Part shown: piece after piece, positions 1 through 12,760 of the stretch
How the letters are laid out: each line of letters begins with the position of its first letter
How positions within the stretch are numbered: the stretch's first letter is position 1
DNA from: Taenia hydatigena
Lineage: Eukaryota; Platyhelminthes; Cestoda; Cyclophyllidea; Taeniidae
Length of the DNA stretch: 64,000 nt
Assembly: GCA_036345935.2 (NCBI GenBank)
Contig: JADWOT020000478.1
Span: forward strand, 20,169 to 84,168
Direction: 5' to 3'
Translations under genes and position numbers: made by a program
The notes under the pieces: model-generated
What the model was told of the DNA's origin: nothing
The model's input: only the letters and a program-made list of their open reading frames with translations
Database searches by the model: none

Positions 1-1958
1 TGCATATTTCTACAACTTCTGAGTTGGCGAAGTGACGCTATTAGGGTTCGCTTAAGGCAGGTGAGTGTCCATATCACGGTGGGGCAAAAGTACAGCATGT
101 TGAAGTCCCTCACCTTGACAGAACACAAAATAACGACTCATTCCCATAAACTTGCATTCAAAGTAGCAGGCACCTATTTGTAATGGCAAATAAATGCCTC
201 CAAGTAAAAGTTAATGCATCTATTCGATGCCACCGCTGCCTGTATAGGTAAGATGAAAGTCGCACATTCTCGGTCGATCAGCGGAACCTTCAGTTGTGGC
301 AGTCACCTCGTCGATCAAGAATAGAGGGACCAGAGGCGGTGTAGAGCGCACAAAATAGTGCCTTAAGTCCCGACTTTCTGTATAATCTAAAATTACGTAA
401 ACCCTTCAAATGTAGACTATGAATCGTCTTCTGCACCCTAAAACTTTCATTTCCCACAAACTATTGCTTAATTGCGTGGGTCACCCTTTCGCCTTCCAGC
501 AGTCAAACTGGTGCCACCAACACACTTCTCGGCGAATTTTATAACCAGGAATTTGAAGCTGAAGTAGATCTACACCTCTTCTGAAGGAGTGCATTTGTAC
601 ATGCCTTTAATCAAGTGAGTGAGTGAAGCGCCATTTGATGAGAAGGAGGCAACTCGCAAGTGCCACACTGGCTTGGACTGCCCCACGCTGAGGTGCCGAG
701 TCTGCACAGCAACGAAGAATGTAAATGAAGGTATAATCAAACCAAAAGTGCTTGGTGGAAAAGAAGCTCAGTTGTATGTGTAGACGTGGGAATTATTGCT
801 GCAAGTGAATTGCATCACGGCATCTGCATCACTTCATTTCAAGCTTCCTACGCTTCCTCCTCTGCAACTTAGAGTTTCCAAAAATTCTTGGACTGATCCA
901 AATCGCATCAGAACCATTGATACAGAGTTCTTATTTGATTCCAAAATGGATTATTCTAAAAAAAATCCAAATTTTTCTTTAACAGAATCTGCAACCTTAG
1001 AAATTGGTTGTGGAAAATGGGCACTCAGTAAAAAGGACAAACGCAATAAGTGAACGCTTTGCGTCACAAACAGCTCATCAATCACTCAAACTAGGATTGT
1101 ATTACCTACCCAGTATCAACTCGACGATCTGAACCACCAAATGTATTTCTTTGCAGTGCACACCACTTCCACCCGCCTATTGAGGAAGACTCGAGCCTAA
1201 TCTGTGCCACAACGAAGCAACAATTAAAACTTATCACACACTCGATGGATATCAATTGATTCCTTCTGAAGTAGGATGAAGTTGGTCAAAGCTGCGTTTC
1301 ATTGTAAGGTGAGACAACGTTGAATTCTTCCAAACTTTTCACTGACCTTCCGTATTGTAGAAATCGACGATAACATGAGTCAAAAAGGCGCTTGTATTCA
1401 CAACGACATGATGCCTAGAGACTGACGAGGCTGGAGGGGTGTGTTGACGACCACGCACCACAAAATCAATTCCTGCCATCGCACAACTCCATAGTTGGGC
1501 TTGCCGCCACGCCTTTACTGTGGGTGTGAATACCTTGCAAAGTAGGTACATCACATCACGTCCATTGTGATTTGAACAATGTCAGATGAATGTAAAATGT
1601 GCGACTGCGATGTCGTGTACTGAGAGCACCCTTTCAATTGCAATAGCGCTTGATTTATGTCAAAAGACAAAGAACTGAATTTAATGGGAATAAAATAAAA
1701 TGAGACTGTGATTGTGGATTCCACATAAATGACCAAGTAGATGCTGGCGTTGTGACAGCAGGACTTGCACATAGCGCACATGGGTTCTTTGCGAGCTGCA
1801 AAATAGAAGGGAGGGCAACTGACGCATTAATTGTGACAAGCGTGCACAAGTTCTTCTAATTCTTCGAGGTAATCAGCAAATCCCATTGAAGCTAAAACAC
1901 ATTCATCCAAATCAAACGCCAGATCTCATTGCTAGTTGTTGTGTTTGGACGTATTTTG

Positions 1959-2065
1959 TAGCCCCACTTCTAACACACTTCCACTAAAGTCACGAAAACA
2001 GTGAAAATATCGCTTCAGCGAAGATATAGGTGTATGCAGTGAAATAAGCCACACAAACACCTGAT
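1959..2065 (+). repeat. Core element copy (outer left arm)
   Basis: Contains AGTGAAAATATCGCTTCAGCGA preceded by a degraded CACGA motif. It is followed by the CACCTGATC tail. Mirrored at about 30150-30250. Confidence 0.7.
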
Positions 2066-4424
2066 CCAACCGTTTTCTTTGGTGCGGTCTTGCCGATCCT
2101 TCCATCTAACAGTGTTTGTTTATGCCACAATCTCCAGCTGTGTGCAAAGGAACGCAGCAATCAAGCTTGCACCTAGTGAAAGCACACACATTAATCCTGA
2201 AATTGAATGGATGTCTCCTAGTAAATACTATTGGCTGATAGAGGGCTGGCAGTTCCTGAGGAAAACACAAATTCCATTTCCCAATAAGACTTCACTAATT
2301 GCATTAACCAAATTCTTCTCTTCTTTCCCATACTCCTTAGAAGCCAGCTTCATAGAAAGGAAGCTGAAGGGGGTGTACTGGAAGCGGAGATGATCCTGAT
2401 TGCCGTGCCTTCTGACAAGACTTCAGACAGTTGATTGAACTTATCCCATGGGCAACTTCAACAGACAAGAGGAAAAGTGACCTTGCAATAATTTACTTAG
2501 AAAATGTTACAAATGTTTTATTGCACCAGATATTAAAGGAGAGTTGCAGACTTGGGTCCAGAGAACGTCATTCTGCGGTAACTAATTCTTGGTCAACTAC
2601 TAAAAGTTTTTCCACTTCAACGGTATAAACGTCTCTTTATTCGATAAAAATGCATTGGCATTGTCTAGAGCTATCTTATGTTTACTTTGCAGTGTGGGTA
2701 TCTTGTCACTGTCATTTAGCTGACGCAAGTCACACGCTGTGGTAATCGAAAGGACGCCATCGGTACCCGAAGTTGCGATAGCACATCCTTCATTAATTTT
2801 GACTGACTCTTCCGAGGGACCACGCTGACATTGTTGAAACTACAAGGGACGTGATGTGATGGAATTACGTCACGAGGTGTTCACAGCAACAGTAAATGCG
2901 TGGCAGCAAGTCCAACTGTAGAGGTATGGAATGAGAGGAAGCGAGTTTTTGACTCCTTGCGCTAAGCTACACTACAAATTTTGTCGGTCTCTATGCAGCG
3001 AAAGCCAGTAGGAATTTTGTAGTGGTTCGACACCGTCTTCTCCAACATTGGCATGAACAATTACAAAGCCGCTTTGACGGGATTGGCCCTCCTTCTAAGT
3101 AATTGGCCACAAATAATTATTCCGAAGTTTGAAGGTCTTATTTTGCTAACGAATCTAAGTTCTATGGGCAGCTAGCTCGGAAACGAACAGCAGTTCTCTG
3201 CTAATGGTGCTAATGTGATGGAAATGAGGTGAAGAAATTTCACTAGCACTAAGTGGCAGAGGAGGTGGTGTAGGTGGTCTGAAATGAAGTGATGCAGGTG
3301 TTGTGTGAGATTTGACCTGACTCAATAGCTTTCGTGGTTACATTTGAGGTTGGATCCCATTTTCAGCATTCTCTTCTGGTTTCGCGTCACCTGGTGCACT
3401 TGATTACGCTTTCATTTGCATTCTTCGTTGGTGCACTTGCCACGGGGACTCGTGATCTCATCGTAAGGCGGTCATCATCATCCCCAATTATACCTTCTCA
3501 TGGGTGGCGCATAAATTATCAATGGGCTTTATTTCCACTTTCTCGATTGTGTAGAACGCACTGATTTGACGACCACGACACAAAAAGGCAAAAGTTGATG
3601 GTGGTAGAGTTTGAGTAATACAAGCGATGGGACTTGGAGGACAATCAACAACCGAAGGGTTTTGCACTCTGCCACACCTCTTTTACATGCGCGTCCTTGC
3701 TAACTACTTGTTCGATTCAAGCCTTTCCTCTCTCTTGGGTAAGTGGGATGGTGGTTTCGGGTTCTTCTTAGACATGACCTTCGCGTAGTAAGTGAGGATT
3801 GCATCGCTGCTGCACGAGAGGGTGGGGTAGACAGTGAGATGAAATGAATATGAACCTCCAGATAGCATATCACATGTAAATTCTTGAGGCTTAGTCTCTA
3901 CTTGTCATGAAGCAATAAATGTGGGAGTCACAAAATTGACCAAATATAATACGGCGAGGGGAAGTAAGATCCTTCGAGAATTTTTGTTGCAAGGCAAGGA
4001 ACCTGCATAGGATTGGCCACTTATTGGCATAATATCTGTGTCATGCCTTTTCGACGGCATTGTAAGCCGCAGAGCATGTCACCGAGCCAACGAAGTTCTG
4101 GGAGCAAACGGCCTAGGCATCACCCAGTACCCGACCGTATCATGATTGAGAAAACATTGGTTCTCACCGACATTCTGGCAACTTTCTTGCTTCTTCTAAT
4201 AAGGTGTATCAGAATGGACGACAACTGCTACATCAGTTGTAATCGAGAATCAAGCCTTCAGTTCCACCTGATTTAAGCACTCAGTAGTTAATCTGATGCT
4301 TCCAGACACTCAGCGAATTGCATCAGGTGACAGACACCTATTTATTTACATCGGAAGCAGCCTCTTCACTTCACTCTCGCCTCTGCTCTCCCTGTTCGCC
4401 GCTGTGCTCGGGTCCGTTTTATGA

Positions 4425-4530
4425 TCTCGGTGCTAGTACACTTCGGCAGAGGTAATAAGAGGAGTAAAAATATCACTCCAGCGACAATGTGAGTTCATAC
4501 AGTGAAGTGGCTATGCCAACACCTACCTGT
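4425..4530 (+). repeat. Core element copy
   Basis: GAGGAGTAAAAATATCACT, then GTGAGTTCATACAGTGAAG and GCTATGCCAACACCT. Lies in the identical inner part of the arm; mirrored at 27553-27658. Confidence 0.8.
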
Positions 4531-5479
4531 GCTCTTTATCAACTCTACTTCTTATCTTTGGTGCTGACTTACCTTCTTACCCATCTACGCTGATTCAGTG
4601 TGTATTGGTTTGTGCCACGGAATGTGAAATTCGGTGTCCTTTTTAATGCATCATGCAAGTAGAAATGACCTTGCTGAATGCAGATGGAAAGATGTTGCTT
4701 TTACGATCTTCAAGTGTGTGAAGGGGCTCAAAATATCGAGGTGGCGTATAGTAAAGCAGAATGAGATGAAGGGCCTGCACACTCTACAATTCTGAACATT
4801 TGTCCTGAAGTTGAATGCCTGTTTCCTGGTAAATTTGTGCACGAATAAACGACATTTTCTCCGAAGACTGGCTAAAACAAGGTCGACAGTGTCTGGGTGA
4901 GGCATAGGCTGAAGTACCAAAACAGTATCCGACTGCATGAATATCATTTGTCTTCCTTATCTTATACCCATTTTCGCTGGTTTAGAAGCCCTAAGCCGAA
5001 GTGCAAACAGGAAACTACTGGGAAAACCGTTAAGGCCTTTTAAGCAAATCACTGACATGCAGTTGATGAAGGCATTGAACAAACACTTGTGAACGCCTAA
5101 GGAAAAGGAAAGTAGAGATCTGTTTTGGATCACAATTGATGCATCAGCTGCCATCAGTCCAGATATGCTTGATTTCAACACCACGATGTGTGCCAAATTG
5201 TCAATGAAAACGGGTGTTGCCCCAATCAAGTGCGGCTCGTTGATTAAAAAAGTCATAATCATTCAGCGGCATGCTTTGGAATCCACATTGTCATCTAGGA
5301 AAAACGACAAAGTTGCTATGTCTCGGTTGATTTTCCCATGGCAAATCAGATTGCAAGGAATTTTCAAGTTCGTCGTGCGCAATTCCTGTTCCCTTAGTGG
5401 CAGCATACACTTGGCCACCTCTGAGAGTGCCACATTCAAAGCCTCATTTTTTGCTCCTCTTAACCACATCTAGTATTGT

Positions 5480-5529
5480 CGTCAGCTCTTCTGCAGTGCA
5501 GACTTCTTGTCACTGCTCTTCGGCTGACA
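5480..5529. repeat. Conserved double-stem palindrome (left arm)
   Basis: CGTCAGC and GCTGAC(A) lie at the ends, with a second nested pair GCAGTG/CACTGC inside. Both strands can fold into a hairpin with two stems, a symmetric internal loop and a short apical loop. This copy and its mirror are the cleanest examples. Confidence 0.8.
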
Positions 5530-6559
5530 GACATCAAATGCGATTGGAAATAAATGGGTGTTGTCGGTACCAGACCTTGCAATCTCACATCTTTTATTCT
5601 TTTTTACACCTGTGAATCCAAAAGAGACCATGCTGACATTGTTTAGAATCTCAATGGACGTAATGTTACGTGCCCATGTCACGAGCCATTAATACTGACA
5701 GTAAATGTGTGGCAGCGAATCCAACTCGGGTGCTATGGAATGGGAGGAATCGAGTTTTCGGTACGTGGTCGCTAGCCTCACTGTCATTACCATCGACCTC
5801 CACGCGGATTGTCATCGTGAATCCAAACGTTGCTTTTTCTCACTTTAGAGTAGATTTGTGCAATGATGAGGGTCAGCGGAATGTTGGTAGGAGTTCAACG
5901 TCGTCTTTAACATTGATAGGTACGAGCCAAAGATGGCTTTGACCGAATGCGTCCTTCGAAGGGGATTTATTGATATCCATCATAATGCTCAAGAGATTTT
6001 GAATCTTCGCTGTGTTGTGGCACAGATCACGCTCGGTTGCTTTTGATGGGCAGATTGAAGTGGTGTGCACTGCAAGTAACTACACAATGATTGGTTCAGA
6101 CTGTCAAGCTGCAACTGGATGGATGAAGCAATGCTTGTTTTAATGACTGACGGGGTAGTTTTTGGTATGGAGTGCACACGTATCGTGTTTGCTCTCTTTG
6201 GAATGCATATTGTTCACAACTAAATATATCCAGGCTTACAAATCCGTTTATTTAAAATTCGGTTTCTTCCAAAGCCATTTTAGAAGGAAACGGTGACGTT
6301 GTATCAACAGTGCTGATGCAACAAAATCAGATTGAGAAATTTGGAAAGGTTGGGGCGGCAGAAGAGGGACGTATGTGATTGAAAAGGATGCCATTTAGAT
6401 AATGTGTAGGACTTGACTTGCCTCAACAATTTCTGCGAATGTGCACGCGACCGGATATTGCATTCCGGTTTGATTACACCTTCATTTGCATTCTTCGTCG
6501 GCAAAGACGCAATGCAGACTCGTCATCTGGCTATAGGGACTTCAAAGCAGGAGCAGCAC

Positions 6560-6960
6560 TCGTTCATCCGCATCAACTGACCATCCCTGACTTCCAAAAG
6601 GTCGGACGTCATGAACGCAAGCATGCATCGTCCTCCTGGTGTAGTCTTGTGATTGGCCTCAACAGTGTCCGCATTTAAGCCACCATTTCTTTGGTGCACG
6701 TCATTCTTCCGTTCTGTGTGCGTGTGTTGGTGTTTTAATTGGCTGCGCTGCTGGCCGTAACTGAATGTTTACTTCGTTCTGCGATTTCACAGATCTCCTT
6801 TATGAACCGTTACACATGGATGCGAAGGACTAACACCGGCTACCTCGGGTTCCTCTCTTGCTGGAGGGAAACCTGCAAACACATTCGAGATAACATAAGC
6901 CCATCTTTAACCAACGTTTTTGGTTATCGTGTAGCATTTTAGTGCACTACTCCTTTTATA
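6560..6960 (-). repeat. P-type repeat copy
   Basis: Carries CCATCCCTGACTTCCAAAAG, the reverse complement of the P signature. Mirrored at 25123-25523. Other copies lie at 11320, 15070 and 17830. The 67- and 86-codon frames here are not kept in the other copies. Confidence 0.65.
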
Positions 6961-7439
6961 AAGAAACAATAATTAAATAATTCGAGCTGAGGTTCCTTTT
7001 CAGGCATTTGGTGGCACTTCATTGGAAGGCGATGGATTAGCATTGAAACTAGCAAACCTGACTGGCGATTACTTTACAACTTCTTCTTTTAGGTCGCTGC
7101 ATTGATCATATCTGGCAAACTTAATACTGCTACTGACAGGGACCGCTGTTGCTAACGTTCAGAGTGATCACCTAAAATACTTGCCTAATTAAATAACCGA
7201 GTTTTCACAAACTCGACATTTAAATCGTCGTGTAGACCGGAAAAACTAGCAAACAATTGGGCCACATGATGTGAAACGTGCCTGGGTTGCCTTCACAAGA
7301 TTGGTAGGAATGGGAATACCTAAACGACGGTGACAAATGGGAATTAGTCAACTGCACTACTCGAGCCACTGACTCCACCCATCTGTTTGGAGACCAGAAG
7401 GGTTGGTGGTGTTGGATGGAGGACGAGAACCAAATAACC

Positions 7440-8325
7440 CGATTTCTTCCATTTCATGACTCCACAATTCAACTTGCTACCACGCATTCACTGTCTGCCT
7501 GATTACCCCGCGACGTAAGCACAACACATAGGTCCATTCTGATTTGAACGGTTTCAGCATGATCGTTTTTGAGCGAAAGCGAAAGATAGCAAAAAATGTG
7601 AGACCACGATGCTGGGCATTGACAACACACTTTAAATTGCCATTGCGTCTGATGTCCTTCACCCAGAGAGCAATGCCAATGGACCTGCACTGCAAATAGG
7701 CTTAAGAAAAAGTTCATTGTTGGAAGAAACGAAAATGAGGCTTCGAATGTAGAACTCACAGAAATGGTCAAGTGGATGGCGGCATTGTGAAAGGAGAATG
7801 GAGACATGGCGAATGCGGGATTCCTAACCAACTATTTTGTTGTAAGGGGAACGACCACGATTGGCATGACCAACAATGGACGTAGCACATTGGCCGTGCT
7901 GAACGAACGAAGACCTGTATACAAACCATCCTGACTTTCATCAATGCCACACTACATCATGACCGAGACAGCATTCGTCTTAACCAACATTTTCAATCGC
8001 CTCTTGCCACTCGAATCAAGCATGTCAGAATAGAGAACAATTACTGCATTACTTGTGACCAAAACACATATTCCCACTTTCACTTGGCTTAGGTGCCTAC
8101 AATTGTTAGTCCGGTGCATCAGAACATAGCAACATAATCATCAACATCGGAAACAGCATCTCAATTTACTCTTTCATCCACTCTCACTGCCAGCCGCTGT
8201 TTTCGGGCCCGTCTTATGGTCTCATTTCGAGCACACTTTAGCAGAAGTCACGAGAGAAGTGAAAATATCGCTTCTGCAACGATGTAAGTTCATGCAGTGA
8301 GGTCAGCTATGCCAATATCGGACTC
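7440..8325 (+). repeat. Forward repeat-family unit ending in a core
   Basis: Runs from the 'CTACCACGCATTCACTGT' section through a degenerate palindrome region (about 7640-7690) to a core at 8215-8322. Mirrored at about 23758-24643. Frames of 120, 72 and 60 codons here have no recognisable domain and are not conserved in other units. Confidence 0.65.
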
Positions 8326-8329
8326 GCCT

Positions 8330-8430
8330 CCTTGCAGCTTCACATCGCTGTATGGACCCACATCGTTGCTTAGGCGATAGTTTCCCTTGTCTCGTGACTT
8401 CTGTTGAAGTGTGTTCGAACCGAGACTATT
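8330..8430 (-). repeat. Core element copy, inverted against 8215-8322
   Basis: A second core lies head to head with the preceding one, about 10 bp apart. Together they make a ~215-bp imperfect palindrome inside the arm. Sequence beyond 8430 does not continue the family order, so this copy is truncated. Confidence 0.75.
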
Positions 8431-9935
8431 AATTCGATGCTTCAGATGTCCGGATTCTTTTAATTACTATCTTCTTTGGAAAAATAACAATGGTGCGCCA
8501 AATGTACTTATGAATTGGAGGGCGACTCGAGACTTTGCGAAAGCTCTGGATGGCAGAAGAGAGGGTGTTAGTGGTACAAAATGAAGAAATGTAGCTGATG
8601 TGTGTGACTCGAACTGTCTCAATAATTTCAGGTTTCAAATTAGTTGCGCTCCTTACAAGCCCACCGTAATTGAATATCTGCCTTGCTCCGCACACCTTGA
8701 CATTCCACCGAGTTCACCGAAGGCGACCTTACAAATCGCATTTACAATCAATGCTACACAGACAAAAAATGGTAGCATCTACCAGCTTTGATTCCACTTT
8801 AGCTCAAAGTAAGCCCCCAAGCACAATTTTACCTCAGAGTGAGGCATTTGGTTCTCCTCAACCAACGATCACTGCTGATTAAGGAGTGCGATAAGAGGTT
8901 CAATTGAGACAGACGGTGGCAGTTCTTCAAAGTTTGGCGTATAAGAATAAAAACTGGCAGATCGGAAGAGGTGTTTTGCAGTTTGTTTTCCTTTGGAACA
9001 CTGCAGGGACCGTTTTTTCAAACTTAACACGCATGTTTACAGAAGACATTATTGCTCACGAGAAAATACTTGCTGAAGTAAATCATGAAGTTTTCACTAC
9101 TTAACCACATCATCTGTCGACAGCTTAACGTTGGGCGAGCACTTAGACCTCAGAAGGAGAACTTTGCCTGGATTGCCTTGATTTGAATCATGAGAATAGT
9201 GAGGTCTTGTAAATGGCAGAACTCGGAGATCGGTCAACTTAATTACTCCAGTTAGTGGTTCCCTCCCTCTCCTTGTTTCTGCCTGTAAATATTTCTGAGC
9301 AATCAGCATCGTGCGATGTTGGCGAATCGAATTCGCTGAGTGGATAAATAAATGCTGCCACTTTTGACATCCATTAACACTCAGCACCGCTTGTTTTATG
9401 TCTCAGTGCTAGATATAAGCCATCAAGTTCTCCAAAGCCCGATAGGTGAAATGCACTTTGCTGATAAAATTCAGTTATAGAAATCAATCAATTTTACCTG
9501 TCTTTTAAACAATATCGCAGCCAGCAGGAGGACGTCAGGTCGTCAGGATGCCTTTACTTCTTGATTGGTGGATTTACTGCTACAAAGAAAAGCTTTGACG
9601 ATCGACTATGAAAATGATACTTTAATTTTGCATAGACGAGTATAAATAGCGTCACAAAGATGTATGAAATCCCACTTTTAGATATTTAACGACCTGTAGG
9701 AATAGTATTCTGACAATTTGAATGCAGTTATAGGGAATGCCACCTCCATCACTTAATGAGAATGAAGCAGCACTTAAGTGCCGCTCCTACTTTGACTGTT
9801 TACAGAGAGATGACGAGTCTGCAGAAGAATGATGACGAGGGCTTACACACTGGAAGTGGGTGCTTAAAACTAGCAGTTTTAGATGGATGAAGAGGTGAGG
9901 CGAATAAAGTTGAAGGGAGAAGAGTTGGGTGTTGG

Positions 9936-11180
9936 CGTAGCTCACCTTACTGCATAACCGCATATTGTCGTTGGAGCAATAACTTCACTCTCCTTCTTGT
10001 GACTTCTGTTCAAGTGGGCTCGAATCGAGACCATGGAATGGGACCGAGCACAGCGGATAGCAGTGAGAGAGGATGAGAGTGTGAAATAGAGAGGCTGTCT
10101 TTAAGGTATATGAATATGGTGCTGTCTTCGGCTGCGATTCGTTAAGTGCCCCGAGGCATCAGACAGCAAATGCGAACGCCTAGCTCAAGTGAAAATCATA
10201 ATGTGCTTGTTTAGGTCACATTTAACGCGTCAGTTACTAACTGTTCTGATATGCCTTATTTGCAACAGCAAGAGTTGTGTTAAAATGTCAACGAAGAAAT
10301 ATGCTGTGCTCTTTATGCTGCATTTGGGAATTGAAGGATGTCAATCTCATTCCGCACATGCTTTTCTATATGCACTTCTCTCAAAGAGGCATGACGAAGT
10401 TGTTGAATCCGTAGTCGATCAGGCAAAGCAAGGTCGTTTTCCTGGAACCAAACAAATCATAGGGGATCCTAATTTCAAAAAGTCTACTTCCTGTAGTCTA
10501 AATTCCAGCGTTCACTTTGACATTTATGCAAATTTTACATTCAAAGCCTTATTTCCGTTTGTTTTAACCAAATTTAGTCCTTCCGTCAGCTTCTCTGCGG
10601 TTTGGGTTTCTGGCCAATGCCTTCCTGTTGACAAGAATTAAACGCGATTGCAAGTAGAAGGATGCTATTAGTATTCGCTGTTGCGATTGTACACCTCTCA
10701 TTCATTTTCTCTGCTTTTATCTAGACAGAAATGCGCTGAAAATGTTTTGATCACAAGAGACGCCATTTTATGTGCTCACGTCACGACAGTAAATGCGTGA
10801 CAGCAAGTCTAATTGTGAAGTTAAGGAAAGCGGGAAATTGAGTTTTTGGTGCGCTTTTGCAAGTCAACACCACCAGCCCTATTGGTCTTTGAACAGCATA
10901 TCATCGTAAACTGTAATGCTTTTTTCATAACACGTTCAGAGCTCGCACATACGATACCGAAAGTCAACAAGATGTTTGTAAGGGTTCGGCAACAAAGTCT
11001 TCAACATTGAAGGCTGCCAAATATTTTGGAATGGGAGCCCATGCATCTCCGTGATGCCAACATTGCTTGTCCAGTCAAAATGGAAGTCTTGCCTTCCCAA
11101 TTGATCGCATCCAGGCAGCCTAGGCGAAGTTGTCGTTTTAAGGTCTGAGTGTTTGCTGTTGTTCTTGTTGAGCTGTTTGT
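9936..11180 (-). repeat. Reversed repeat-family unit
   Basis: Reads backwards through the family: core at about 9936-10035, middle section 10070-10580 (GTGGCTTAGGCG-type and TGATATGCCTTA-type landmarks), a degenerate palindrome near 10585-10630, then the GCGATTGTACACC and TGTGCTCACGTCACGA sections. The 150-codon plus-strand frame at 10189-10641 lies antisense to this unit and has no counterpart in other copies, so I treat it as chance. Confidence 0.7.
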
Positions 11181-11319
11181 CATAAGTAAGTGTTTTTATA
11201 GCTATCCTGACAACAAATTACCCGCTTAGATAAGCTATTTTCAATACAAACCTATTGACCTCCAAAGAAGAGCGTCTAAATGCCTGGAAGTAAGAAACGC
11301 TTCTTAAATTGTTTGATTA

Positions 11320-12760
11320 TTCTACAGATAGGTTTCCTCCTAGCAAAAGAGGAATCCAATTTAGTCGGTACTAGTCCTTTGTGTTTATGTGGCGTGGTTA
11401 ATAAATGGGATTTTTGAAGTAGACTTACGACAGCCCTGCGGACCATCGAAACGTGCAATGTAAAACCTACATTTGGTTACAGTTGTCTTGAAGACAGCAC
11501 ACCCAAATTAAACAGCAACACACACCTAAAAGTGTTTGCCCAAAACAGTAAAATAATGTCTGTCTGCAAGGATTTGGAAGTAGTGGTAATTGCAACCAAC
11601 AATTCGTAAAGGCACGAAGGTCGTGTGCTGAATGGTGGCATTACAATTTTGACCTGTTGTGTACCGCTTATGACATCCCAAAGAGGAAAAAAACAAAAGA
11701 ACAAGCAGGATGTGTCTTCAATATGAAGATCCTTAATGGCGATCACAGGACTGCAGCGAGAGGAAACACACTTTGGTTGACCTTTTGAAGGTCAGGGATG
11801 GTCACCTACCTCAAGCAAACCATTTCCATCTGTGTCCAGACATTGTTAATTACAGTTGTTACTAAGATTTCTCCATTTCATTACTGCGACATCTAATCAG
11901 TTTCGCTGTATTTCGTCAGTTAGACTTAGTCAAGTGCTCTCAAATAACCTCAAGCTGCGACACAAAACTACACCACGTGATGCTACTTATTTTATGAAAT
12001 GAGTAGTCTGTAGACAGTTCCAAGCAGTAGATATGCGCAGCGAAGGAGCTATTTGTTGAGGTAACCTCAATTTCTCGAATCAAAACAATCATGGGCAGAG
12101 CGTGACTATCCAGGCATTTCGTACAGTTAAAGTGGACGACGTAACAAAGAAGGCAGCAAATTGATGAGTGTCTCTGATTACCCACCGAAGAACGCCGCAA
12201 AATTTGTGGAAAATATCAACAAAGAGTGTAGAATGGTCTAGAAAAAGAAATAAACAAAAGAGGCACATTATTTTTCTCCAAAAATGGACATGTCATAGTT
12301 TTTTTAGAATAAGAGGCAAATAGGATGCAATTCTGCTGTATGCAACACACTCAATTTAGATCATCTTCCTCCAATTCATTAAAAATACAAGTACATGTGA
12401 CCTTGTCGGAGAAGAAAAGGCTTTAAGCATTTCACCTACTCTGACGATACACGGTAAATTGCTTTGAATGCCGACTTGTAATGTCTGAAGGAAAAAGGCG
12501 AGTGTTTTGGAGCCTCATAGTGACTAAGAAGGTAGACGGTTGGCTGCGTGATTGGAGTCGCTTGTAAATCAGACGCCAGAGCCTGCATCCAACTGACCTT
12601 ACCCCTGCATTTAATGTCACATATGAGGTTAGGTGCATTAAAACCACATCCTCGACATTAAGGAAGGTACGCAAAATTGGTACCGTTTCGATGTTCCAAC
12701 ACCTGAGGTCCTCTGTCTCCTTTTTTCGTGCTTTGATAGAAGTGGACGCTGCAGGTCAAG
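11320..12760 (+). repeat. P-type repeat, long copy
   Basis: Diverged in the same orientation from 17830-19110. Shared landmarks are a TTTATGTGGCGTGGTT / TCCATGTGGCATGGTT section, GACCTTTTGAAGGTCAGGGA, and near the end CGACATTAAGGAAGGTACG / CGACATTCAGGAATGGTAC followed by a TACCGTTTC / CACCGTTTC stretch. No coding frame is conserved between the two. Confidence 0.6.

Larger units (their letters stand above)
1..9452 (+). repeat. Large inverted repeat, left arm
   Basis: The reverse complement of this arm is found at 22629-32181. Over about 3581-9351 I saw no mismatch in the stretches compared and the coordinate sum stays at 32083. Outside that, the outer ~3.6 kb shows scattered substitutions (for example near 3530 and 3580) and indels that shift the sum to 32169, 32206 and 32185. 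The last ~100 bp next to the spacer (9352-9452) also degrade. The arm continues past the window edge, because base 1 is still paired. It contains no supported gene. It is a mosaic of repeat-family units, with cores at about 1959-2065, 4425-4530, 8215-8322 and 8330-8430. A collapsed or duplicated assembly contig is possible, but the diverged outer part argues for a real inverted duplication. Confidence 0.95.

Noticed and set aside
10189..10641. 150-codon plus-strand frame
   Set aside because: It lies antisense to a repeat unit, has no domain, and no other unit keeps it open.
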